A stretch of DNA of 64,000 nt from the NCBI RefSeq assembly GCF_005116735.1, contig NZ_SWDB01000022.1, forward strand, positions 98,171-162,170, in the 5' to 3' direction. Positions 54,271 to 62,057 of this stretch are shown here, piece after piece. Below the pieces are notes generated by a model. That model did no database searches. It had not been told where the DNA came from and was given only the letters and a program-made list of their open reading frames with translations. Position 1 is the stretch's first letter, and each line of letters starts with the position of its first letter. The position numbers and the translations under genes are program-made. Source of the DNA: Thalassotalea mangrovi. GTDB lineage: Bacteria > Pseudomonadota > Gammaproteobacteria > Enterobacterales > Alteromonadaceae.

Positions 54271-55216
54271 GCAAAAGCAAGATAAAGCTAGCCAGTCGCC
54301 ACTTATAAGCGTCATTATGCCGGTGTATAACGCTCAGGCTTATGTCAAAGAGGCCGTGTTTAGTATTCTTGAACAGAGTTTTACTGATTTTGAGGTGATC
54401 ATTGTCGATGATGGCTCAACTGATGCAAGCGGCCGTATTCTTGCTGATATTGCCCGGCAAGACTCGAGAATTCATCTCTATTCCCGCACCAATCATGGCC
54501 TGATTAGCAGCCTTAATTTTGCCCTGGATAAAGCCAGGGGGCAGTACCTGGCGCGCATGGATGCCGATGATGTCAGTACACCACAGCGGCTGCAGCAGCA
54601 GTTACAATTTCTGCAACAACACCCGGATATTGCGGTACTGGGTACCGGCTATGTCTATATTGATCAACACGGACATCGTTTAGGAAAACGACATACTTGC
54701 ATGTATCATGATGATATTGTCGCCAGCTTCTTTTTTGGTAATCCGATTGCTCACCCTTCGGTGATGGTGAATCGCAGATTATTGAGGCAGCCGCTGAATT
54801 ACGAAGCGGATTATATCGGGGCTGAGGATTTTCAACTCTGGCTACGATTGAGTCAACAGGTACGTTTTGCCAATTTGCCAGAACCGCTGTTGTATTATCG
54901 CCTGAGCGGACAATCCCATTCTGATCACCTGCAGCAAGTCCAGCGCGACAGTGCGATTCGTGCGATCAGCAAATTTACCTTTTTAAAACTTTCGCCAGAT
55001 CCCGAATCTCTGGCACAAGCCCTGTTTAATTCTGCTGGCGCGTGGCGGGATTATCCACAATTTCTTTTTGCCTGTATAAAACTGAATTTATTTAATATCA
55101 AAGCATCGGGGGTATCAGCCTGGGCATTATTAAAACGAACACTGATTGCCCAACGAAGTTATTTTCGTCGACGCTTGCGAGCATCGACGATGACGGAGGA
55201 GCGCCGCATTGAATAA
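54263..55216 (+). CDS. Glycosyltransferase family 2 protein
   Basis: A 317-residue inverting glycosyltransferase with a clear GT-A domain: ISVIMPVYNAQAYVKEAVFS, FEVIIVDDGSTDASGR, GQYLARMDADDVSTPQRLQ (DXD motif) and a catalytic region around IGAEDFQLWLRLSQQ. The start at 54263 overlaps the preceding stop; an upstream ATG at 54242 is possible. It overlaps the next gene by eight bases, so the run 53128-56006 is translationally coupled. Confidence 0.87.
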   Translation: MAEQKQDKASQSPLISVIMPVYNAQAYVKEAVFSILEQSFTDFEVIIVDDGSTDASGRILADIARQDSRIHLYSRTNHGLISSLNFALDKARGQYLARMDADDVSTPQRLQQQLQFLQQHPDIAVLGTGYVYIDQHGHRLGKRHTCMYHDDIVASFFFGNPIAHPSVMVNRRLLRQPLNYEADYIGAEDFQLWLRLSQQVRFANLPEPLLYYRLSGQSHSDHLQQVQRDSAIRAISKFTFLKLSPDPESLAQALFNSAGAWRDYPQFLFACIKLNLFNIKASGVSAWALLKRTLIAQRSYFRRRLRASTMTEERRIE

Positions 55217-56006
55217 GCAACCCTTGCTAACACTGGGCTTTTCTGCGACAACGACACGGCTTGAACCTTTACTGACTATGCTTGCCAGGCTTGAGCCGGA
55301 CAGGCACTTTGAGGTATTGATTGTTGTCCAAGGCGAAATGGTTCATGGCAGAAATATCCCTGCCCATATTCGCGTGATCCATGATAAACGGCTGGGGCTA
55401 AGCCGCAGTCGTAATCAGGTCATTGACCATAGCAACGGTCAATACATCTGGTTTCTGGATGATGATGTCATTATTCAGCAAAATTCATTGCAAATGTTGT
55501 TAGGTGCACTGACTACGAATCAGCGTTCCCAGGCGTTGCGAGGCAGGGTTGGCTGTATTGAAAACCCAAATCGTTACTATAAATCCTATGGTGAGAACGA
55601 GCGACTAAATCGCTGGCAATTGCTACAGGCAAGCTCAATAGAGCTGGTAATCGACCGTCACTTTATCCGAGCCCATGGTATTCGCTTTAATGAGAGCCTT
55701 GGATTAGGCACGGCAATGCCTGCCACCGAAGAAGTGAATTTCCTGCTCGATATTGAACAGGCGGGAGGGACTTTAACTAACCTGAATCAGGTCCTGGCCT
55801 ATCATACCTGCAACGACCAGGGACGGGTCCTGGCAAACGAAGGCATTTTCCGGGCCAGGGGAGCGACCGCATCGAGGTTTGGTTTGCTGGGAATCGCACT
55901 ATTACTGCGCTGGGGCATCCGTTATTTTCTTCGCTATCGGCGCTTAAGTTATGTCAAGAGTATGATTCATGGCTATTATCAAGGATACGGGAAGCTTGTG
56001 CAGTGA
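55209..56006 (+). CDS. Glycosyltransferase family 2 protein (short)
   Basis: A 265-residue GT-A-fold enzyme. FEVLIVVQGEMVHGRN, RLGLSRSRNQVIDHSNGQ and YIWFLDDDVIIQQN contain the nucleotide and DDD metal sites, and LGTAMPATEEVNFLLDIEQA the likely catalytic residues. The start codon is TTG at 55209 with GGAGG eight bases upstream. A hydrophobic basic C-terminus (LLLRWGIRYFLRYRRLSY) suggests attachment to the inner membrane. Confidence 0.82.
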   Translation: MNKQPLLTLGFSATTTRLEPLLTMLARLEPDRHFEVLIVVQGEMVHGRNIPAHIRVIHDKRLGLSRSRNQVIDHSNGQYIWFLDDDVIIQQNSLQMLLGALTTNQRSQALRGRVGCIENPNRYYKSYGENERLNRWQLLQASSIELVIDRHFIRAHGIRFNESLGLGTAMPATEEVNFLLDIEQAGGTLTNLNQVLAYHTCNDQGRVLANEGIFRARGATASRFGLLGIALLLRWGIRYFLRYRRLSYVKSMIHGYYQGYGKLVQ

Positions 56007-56057
56007 AGTAACAATGGCGATGCCTTCTCAACATAATCAGATGATAAAGAACTCAAT

Positions 56058-56819
56058 ATGGCACAGCATTTAGACAAAGTTTCTATTATAATGTCGACCT
56101 TTAATTCACTGGCCTGGGTCGGTGAAGCCATTGAAAGTGTTATAGCCCAGAGCTACGGTAACTGGGAACTGCTGATTACCGACGATGCTTCCGAGGATAA
56201 TACCAGGCAGTTACTCGAATTTTATGCCCAACAATATGATAATGTTTATATTTTTTTCAACGAGAAAAATATGGGGGCAGCGTACTCTCGAAACCGGGGG
56301 ATAGCGAAGGCTACGGGCCGATACCTGGCATTCCTTGATGCGGATGATAGCTGGCAGCCAAATAAGCTGGCCGAGCAGGTTGAATTTATGCAGCGCTATC
56401 ATATCCCACTGTCGTGTACCAGCTATCAGGTGGTAGATGAACATGGGAAAAAGCTGGGGCTGATAGACCAGCAGCCACATGGCCAGATTGATTACGATGA
56501 TTTGCTGAAAAAAAGAGTGACATTTGGTTGTTCAACCGTGATTGTCGATAAAAACGAAACGGGCTACTTTTTGATGCCTGAAATGCGCACCGGCCAGGAT
56601 TATGCTACCTGGCTGGGAATTATTAAAAAAACCGGGTACGCATATCACTACCCCCAGTGTTTGACGAATTATCGTATTACGCCAGGTTCAATATCGCGTA
56701 ATAAGTTTCGTAAGGCGCTAAGACAATGGCAGATATACCGGCAACAGGAAAAATTAAGTTTGCGTCGATCTACTGTGTGTTTTCTAAATTACGCGTATCG
56801 GGCAATCTTTCGAAAATAG
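56058..56819 (+). CDS. Glycosyltransferase family 2 protein (WaaE/CpsI-like layout)
   Basis: A 253-residue inverting glycosyltransferase: VSIIMSTFNSLAWVGEAIES, NWELLITDDASEDNTRQLL, GRYLAFLDADDSWQPNKLAE (DXD) and MRTGQDYATWLGIIKKTGY. These match the common capsule and teichuronic-type GT2 enzymes that use UDP-sugars. It is the last glycosyltransferase of the run and is followed after 24 bases by the DHH phosphoesterase. Confidence 0.88.
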   Translation: MAQHLDKVSIIMSTFNSLAWVGEAIESVIAQSYGNWELLITDDASEDNTRQLLEFYAQQYDNVYIFFNEKNMGAAYSRNRGIAKATGRYLAFLDADDSWQPNKLAEQVEFMQRYHIPLSCTSYQVVDEHGKKLGLIDQQPHGQIDYDDLLKKRVTFGCSTVIVDKNETGYFLMPEMRTGQDYATWLGIIKKTGYAYHYPQCLTNYRITPGSISRNKFRKALRQWQIYRQQEKLSLRRSTVCFLNYAYRAIFRK

Positions 56820-56843
56820 AAATAACAACTAAGGGAATAAAAC

Positions 56844-57800
56844 ATGCACTACGATGTGTTTAATGGTGATGCCGATGGTATCCTGGCGCTATTGCAATTG
56901 CGCCTGGCGGATCCCAAAGATTCAACTCTGATCACCGGGGTAAAACGCGATATCTCGTTATTGAAACAGGTTGATACGCAGCAAGCCTCTTCGGTAACCG
57001 TTCTTGATGTGTCGATGGAGAAGAACATCGATGCGCTGGAAAAGCTGCTTGAACGTCAAATACCGGTATTTTATGCGGATCATCATCGCGCGCCGGCTAT
57101 CCCGCAAAGCTCATACCTGCATGCCATGATCAATACCTCACCAGACGTATGCACCGGCTTACTGGTTAATGACCATTTGAAGGGGAAATATTATCTTTGG
57201 GCGATAGCCGCTGCTTTTGGTGATAACTTAAAAGCCAGCGCATTACGTCAGGCAAAATTGCGCGGTGTTTCAGAGAGCCTTGCCGCCAATCTTGAGCAAC
57301 TGGGTATCTATATTAACTACAATGGCTATGGTCGCAGTATTGAAGATTTACACTTCCACCCGGCTCAGCTTTATAAGATGTTATTGAATTTTGAAAATCC
57401 GGAGCCACTATTTACCGACAAAGAATCGATTTTCTATCAGCTACAGCAGGCTTATCATCAGGACATGGGCAGGGCAGAATCGGCTCAGGTGTTATTCAAT
57501 AACGATCATTGTAAGGTCGTATGTCTTGAGGATGCCGCATGGTCTCGTCGAGTGAGTGGCGTTTTTGGTAATGATTTAGCCAATCAATCTCCTGATAAAG
57601 CCCATGCAGTGTTTACCAAAAATATCGACGACAGCTTCACGATTTCTGTGCGCGCGCCACTGAATAATAAACAGGGTGCGGATGAAATCTGCGTGCAGTT
57701 TCCAACCGGAGGCGGTCGGGCGGGTGCTGCCGGTGTTAATGCCTTACCGGCAGCTCAGCTAGAAGAGTTTATTCAGGTATTTTCAGATTACTATAAATAA
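56844..57800 (+). CDS. DHH-family phosphoesterase
   Basis: The 318-residue protein has the DHH motifs: FNGDADGILALLQL near residue 6, VLDVSMEKN, and YADHHRAP with the DHH triad near residue 79. The DHHA1-like end has FPTGGGRAGAAGVNALPA. Relatives include RecJ, NrnA and c-di-AMP or oligonucleotide phosphodiesterases; substrate is not predictable. Its place between capsule glycosyltransferases and galE, co-directional and closely spaced, suggests a role linked to the polysaccharide or its precursors. Confidence 0.85.
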   Translation: MHYDVFNGDADGILALLQLRLADPKDSTLITGVKRDISLLKQVDTQQASSVTVLDVSMEKNIDALEKLLERQIPVFYADHHRAPAIPQSSYLHAMINTSPDVCTGLLVNDHLKGKYYLWAIAAAFGDNLKASALRQAKLRGVSESLAANLEQLGIYINYNGYGRSIEDLHFHPAQLYKMLLNFENPEPLFTDKESIFYQLQQAYHQDMGRAESAQVLFNNDHCKVVCLEDAAWSRRVSGVFGNDLANQSPDKAHAVFTKNIDDSFTISVRAPLNNKQGADEICVQFPTGGGRAGAAGVNALPAAQLEEFIQVFSDYYK

Positions 57801-57820
57801 TATTTAAAGAAGGAAAGGAC

Positions 57821-58831
57821 ATGAGTTTATTAATTACGGGGGGCACCGGCTATATCGGCAGCCATACCGTTGTCGAATTAATTAAGGCCGATAAAGACGT
57901 TGTTATTGTTGATAATTTGAGTAACTCTTCAACACTGGTACTGGATCGAATCGAAAAAATTACCGGTCTGCGTCCGACATTCATCAAAGCGGATATTTGC
58001 GATGAAGCGGCGATGCGCCAGGTCTTCAGCGATCATGATATAGACGGCGTCATTCATTTTGCCGGATTGAAAGCGGTGGGTGAGTCGACACAAATTCCTT
58101 TGTCTTACTATCAAAACAATGTGGCTGGCACCTTGGTCTTATTGCAGGTCATGGCCGACTTTAATGTCAAAAACATGGTATTCAGCTCGTCTGCGACTGT
58201 ATACGGCGAGCACAACGTTTCACCGTTACTGGAAACTATGCCAACGTCCGCTACTAACCCTTATGGGCAAACCAAATTGATGATCGAACATATCTTGTTT
58301 GATTTAGCGAAGAGCGATCCTGAATGGTCGATAATATCGTTGCGTTACTTTAACCCGATCGGCGCTCATGAAAGCGGCCTGATTGGTGAAAATCCGAACG
58401 GAATTCCGAATAACCTGCTGCCTTACGTTGCTCAGGTTGCGGTTGGCAGACTTGCTCAATTGCAGGTGTTTGGCGATGATTACGATACGGTAGATGGAAC
58501 CGGAGTGCGCGACTACATTCATGTGGTGGATCTGGCTCTGGGCCACCTGAAAGCGGTTGAAGCCCTGGCGGAAAAACCCGGTTGCACGGCGATAAACCTG
58601 GGTACCGGTAATGGTACCTCGGTATTGCAAATCGTCGAGCAATTTAAAGCAATTTCAGGTGTTGATATACCTTATCAAATTGTCGAACGTCGTCCGGGCG
58701 ACATTGCTACTGTGTTTGCCAATGCAAATCTAGCCAGGGAAGCCCTGGACTGGCAGGCCGAACGCGGGTTAAAAGAAATGATTGCCGATACCTGGAAGTG
58801 GCAGTCGAATAACCCGAATGGATTCGAGTAA
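57821..58831 (+). CDS. galE: UDP-glucose 4-epimerase
   Basis: GalE interconverts UDP-glucose and UDP-galactose (some also the N-acetyl forms), supplying donors for the nearby glycosyltransferases. The 336-residue short-chain dehydrogenase-fold protein has LITGGTGYIGSHTVVELI, the Ser in VFSSSATVYG, catalytic YGQTK and GVRDYIHVVDLALGHLKA. Length equals E. coli GalE (338). It ends the locus; a perfect terminator follows. Confidence 0.95.
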   Translation: MSLLITGGTGYIGSHTVVELIKADKDVVIVDNLSNSSTLVLDRIEKITGLRPTFIKADICDEAAMRQVFSDHDIDGVIHFAGLKAVGESTQIPLSYYQNNVAGTLVLLQVMADFNVKNMVFSSSATVYGEHNVSPLLETMPTSATNPYGQTKLMIEHILFDLAKSDPEWSIISLRYFNPIGAHESGLIGENPNGIPNNLLPYVAQVAVGRLAQLQVFGDDYDTVDGTGVRDYIHVVDLALGHLKAVEALAEKPGCTAINLGTGNGTSVLQIVEQFKAISGVDIPYQIVERRPGDIATVFANANLAREALDWQAERGLKEMIADTWKWQSNNPNGFE

Positions 58832-58856
58832 TTAGCTACTACGAAGCGATTATCAT

Positions 58857-58888
58857 AAAAAAAGCCAGTCATCATGACTGGCTTTTTT
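58857..58888. terminator. Bidirectional terminator after galE
   Basis: AGCCAGTCAT and ATGACTGGCT pair perfectly between an A-run and a T-run. It can serve both galE and the convergent putP. Confidence 0.92.
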
Positions 58889-58930
58889 GTGTCTTCCGCG
58901 CGCTAATTGCCGGGCATTGCTTCGGTTCTT

Positions 58931-60394
58931 TTAGCGGGTTAGTGTTTTAAACATTTCAGACTCAGGCGCGTTTTCACGGTGAGTGAATTTTGATACCAGG
59001 TAACCGGATAACAGCGCCAGGGTGAATCCAGGAATCATTTCATAAAGCGCAAAGAGGCCACCAAGGTGGGCAAGTTCACCCCAGACAATGACAATAACGG
59101 CACCCGTAACGATCGATGCCATGGCGCCGAAGCGGGTATAGCCCTGCCAGTACAATGCAAGGATGATAGTCGGGCCGAAGGCACTACCAAATCCAGCCCA
59201 GGCATAGCTGACCAGGCCCAGTACTGAACTTTGTGGGTCCAGGGCTATGATAGTAGCGAGTGTCGCTATTGCCAATAAAGAAAACCGTGTCAGCCATACT
59301 AATTGTCCTTCTGTGGCAGGTTTTTTACTGTATTTTTTATAAAAGTCTTCAACGATAACCGAGGAGCAGACAATTAACTGCGAATCAATGGTACTCATGA
59401 TTGCCGATAGGATTGCCGCAATGATGACCCCTGCAACCCATGGATTTAATAGTGCTTTGGCAAGAAAAATAAAGACGGTTTCACTATTTTCAAGCGGCGC
59501 ATCGGCGTAATAGGCGATGCCAACAAGACCCACGGCAAGGGCACCGAGCAAGGATAAAATCATCCAGCTCATCGCAATATTACGAGACGTGGGGATATCC
59601 TCAACCGAGCGAATTGCCATAAAGCGAGACAGGATATGCGGTTGACCGAAATATCCCAGGCCCCAGGCCATTAACGAGATAAACCCTATCCAGGAAAAAT
59701 TCGTAAATAGCTCTGCATATTGCGGGTTGGTTGAGGTTAAAATTTGTTCGGTCTGCTGCCAGCCTCCCAGTTCCTGAATCGCTACAATCGGCAAGATAAC
59801 CAGTGCCAGCAACATCAGGCAACCTTGAAAAAAGTCGGTCCAGCTAACGGCAAGAAATCCACCGAGAAAGGTATAAGAGACAATAATGATGGCGCCAAAA
59901 ATTAGCGCCTGCAGGTAATTGAGCTCGAAGACTTTTTCAAACAGAATGGCTCCGCCAACCAGTCCGGAAGATACATAAAAGGTGAAAAAAATCAGAATGG
60001 TAATGGCCGATGCTAAACGTAATATGCCTGATTTATCCTGAAAACGATTTTCAAAAAATTCAGGGATGGTTAATGCATTTCCGGCCTTTTCCGTGAATCC
60101 CCGTAAGCGCGGAGCGACGATAATCCAGTTGAAAAAGGCTCCGATAAGTAGCCCGACTCCGATCCAAATCTCTCCCAGGCCGGAAAGGTAGATGGCGCCA
60201 GGTAGTCCAAGTAATAACCAGCCACTCATATCTGAAGCGCCAACGCTCAGGGCTGTGACCGCAGGACCCAGTTGCCTGCCACCAAGGATATAGTCACTCA
60301 GGGTGTTGGTTGCCCGATAGGCGAAATAGCCGATTAGTAATGTTGTTAACAGATAACCAATAAAGGTTATGATCAGGGGAAGTTCCAGTGTCAT
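58931..60394 (-). CDS. putP: Sodium/proline symporter PutP
   Basis: This sodium-coupled proline importer belongs to the SSS family. From the ATG at 60394 there are 487 residues with 12-13 membrane segments. LSDYILGGRQLGPAVTALSV, GASDMSGWLLLGLPGAIYLS, GGFLAVSWTDFFQG and AAILSAIMSTIDSQLIVCSS are diagnostic of PutP. The frame is open 49 codons further upstream, but that stretch is not hydrophobic in the family way and homologues start at this MTLELP-like methionine. No good ribosome-binding site is seen. Confidence 0.93.
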   Translation of the reverse strand: MTLELPLIITFIGYLLTTLLIGYFAYRATNTLSDYILGGRQLGPAVTALSVGASDMSGWLLLGLPGAIYLSGLGEIWIGVGLLIGAFFNWIIVAPRLRGFTEKAGNALTIPEFFENRFQDKSGILRLASAITILIFFTFYVSSGLVGGAILFEKVFELNYLQALIFGAIIIVSYTFLGGFLAVSWTDFFQGCLMLLALVILPIVAIQELGGWQQTEQILTSTNPQYAELFTNFSWIGFISLMAWGLGYFGQPHILSRFMAIRSVEDIPTSRNIAMSWMILSLLGALAVGLVGIAYYADAPLENSETVFIFLAKALLNPWVAGVIIAAILSAIMSTIDSQLIVCSSVIVEDFYKKYSKKPATEGQLVWLTRFSLLAIATLATIIALDPQSSVLGLVSYAWAGFGSAFGPTIILALYWQGYTRFGAMASIVTGAVIVIVWGELAHLGGLFALYEMIPGFTLALLSGYLVSKFTHRENAPESEMFKTLTR

Positions 60395-60591
60395 AGTTGT
60401 AATTATTTGTATCCCATATAATGCTGTGCATCCTAGCAGGGAAACGAAAAATCTACCAGCCAAATTGCCTGGCGACGGGGGAATACACCCTCTATTTCGA
60501 TGGCTAGCTGTTGTGGTGCCATGAAATAAACGGGCACCCATTTCGATGTCAGAATATCGGGAGCCCTAAGAATGGTGTTGCTGAATTTCTG

Positions 60592-61305
60592 CTAAATCGA
60601 CCACTCAATGGTGTCGTCAATTTTTTGCTGCCACTGTCCCAGCGATTCTCGTTTGTCGCCAAGAATAATGACGTCGCCTTGTTTGAACTGACGAGTTAAG
60701 CCATGAACTTTACTGTCGGCAAATTGGGGAGTATTACTGAGATGTTTGACTTTCGGGATCACAAATATGGTGACATTATCGTACTGGCCCCTGATCACCA
60801 GGTGGAGACTGTCCATACCGTCAAAATAACAGTCCTTAACGGCGATGATTGAGCCAATATCATCTTTAAACCTGACGTTCATGTCACTTGATTTGTCATT
60901 TAATGTCGCTAGGGTGATGCCTTCGCCGTCGGAATCGTCAAACTTGCCCTGTTCATGGTAATAGTGTGCTAGAGAATAATCAGCCGTGGAGCTGTAAACC
61001 GGTGACGCAGTGAAATACTGGACGCCAATACCCACAGCAAACGCGACCGATGCGGCCACGGCTAAATGCCAGCGTCGTTTTTTACTTTGTTGGCGGTGGC
61101 TATCCAGGGTCTGCCGGAGAATCAAATTACTGGCTAGGTTATCTGGCACCGAAACATGAAGAGCACTGTCCAGGCGCTTTTCAAACTGATTAATGTCGTT
61201 GAAGAATTTCTCGTTTGCCGGATGCCCGGCCATACTTTTCCTGATGTCTGCACCGGGATCTTTTGGATTCGCATATAACCGACGCCGGAATTCCAATTCA
61301 TCCAT
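60592..61305 (-). CDS. DUF3379-type membrane protein, probable anti-sigma partner
   Basis: The 237-residue protein has an acidic N-terminal domain (MDELEFRRRLYANPKDPGAD) that resembles sigma-binding regions. One membrane helix (about 80-100, WHLAVAASVAFAVGIGVQYF) and a periplasmic C-terminal half follow. Layout and neighbours fit the DUF3379 family found after ECF sigma factors. The ATG at 61305 overlaps the sigma-factor stop by eight bases and has AAGGGG seven bases upstream. Direct anti-sigma activity is an inference. Confidence 0.75.
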   Translation of the reverse strand: MDELEFRRRLYANPKDPGADIRKSMAGHPANEKFFNDINQFEKRLDSALHVSVPDNLASNLILRQTLDSHRQQSKKRRWHLAVAASVAFAVGIGVQYFTASPVYSSTADYSLAHYYHEQGKFDDSDGEGITLATLNDKSSDMNVRFKDDIGSIIAVKDCYFDGMDSLHLVIRGQYDNVTIFVIPKVKHLSNTPQFADSKVHGLTRQFKQGDVIILGDKRESLGQWQQKIDDTIEWSI

Positions 61306-61813
61306 TACTCTGCCCCTTAACCAATTTTTCGGAATCAATAGCTTCTTTCAACTGATTCCGGGCACGGAATAACCGCGTCATTACCGTGTTTTTATTCAAA
61401 TTCAACATGCTCGCTATTTCTTCACCACTAAATCCGCCAATAACCTGTAACACTAAAGGTTCCCGATAGTCGGCTGGCAACCTGGCAATGCGTTCGCGTA
61501 ACCAGTGATCTTCCAGTTGTTGCTCGGTAGATGCACTGACGTTATCGACAATACTGGGTTCTTCATAGTCGCTCATATCCAGCTGTTTGCGTTCAAATCG
61601 TCGCGCATTTTCGCGGCGCAGAATGGTGATAAGCCACGACTTAGCGGCCTTCTGGTCCTTTAAAGAATCGAGGGCACGCCATGCCCTCAGGAAGGTTTCC
61701 TGCACCAAATCTTCTGCGACATGTTGATCATGCACTAACCAAAACGCATACCGATACAGATCGGCATGAAGCGCATTGACCAAGGCTTCATATCTTTTTT
61801 GTTTACTCGCCAT
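61298..61813 (-). CDS. ECF-type RNA polymerase sigma factor
   Basis: This 171-residue sigma-70-family protein has only regions 2 and 4. Region 2 shows LYRYAFWLVHDQHVAEDLVQ, ETFLRAWRALDSL and SWLITILRRENARRFER. Region 4 shows RLPADYREPLVLQVIGGFSG and EEIASMLNLNKNTVMTRLF. The frame extends 18 codons upstream, but the family begins at the MASKQKRYEAL methionine used here. It should direct a stress regulon together with its overlapping membrane partner. Confidence 0.9.
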   Translation of the reverse strand: MASKQKRYEALVNALHADLYRYAFWLVHDQHVAEDLVQETFLRAWRALDSLKDQKAAKSWLITILRRENARRFERKQLDMSDYEEPSIVDNVSASTEQQLEDHWLRERIARLPADYREPLVLQVIGGFSGEEIASMLNLNKNTVMTRLFRARNQLKEAIDSEKLVKGQSNG

Positions 61814-61886
61814 ATCTGTAGAGACCTGAGCGGGTGAAGAATTATTTCGAAATTTTTTTGGGATCATAGAGTTAACGTAAGTTTAA

Positions 61887-61904
61887 CACCATTTTAATAT
61901 GGTG
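61887..61904. promoter_or_regulatory. Palindrome upstream of the sigma-factor gene
   Basis: CACCAT (61887-61892) and ATGGTG (61899-61904) flank TTTAAT, about 75-90 bases before the sigma start. It could be an operator; no protein can be named. Confidence 0.3.
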
Positions 61905-61952
61905 CTATTACCGTTGATGTCAGATGGCTTACGGATTTTATTTGCAGCCAAC

Positions 61953-61989
61953 CACAAGATAACGGTTGGTTCGTAACCGTTATCTTGTG
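61953..61989. repeat. Perfect 15-bp inverted repeat between batD and the sigma gene
   Basis: CACAAGATAACGGTT (61953-61967) and its complement (61975-61989) enclose GGTTCGT. There is no T-run on either side, so it is not a standard intrinsic terminator. It is the longest perfect stem noticed in the window. Confidence 0.6.
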
Positions 61990-62057
61990 TCACCTTAACT
62001 GTACGTTACAACAGACGCTTTTGATCTGCCAATGCGGTGATTTAAGAGTAGGAACCG

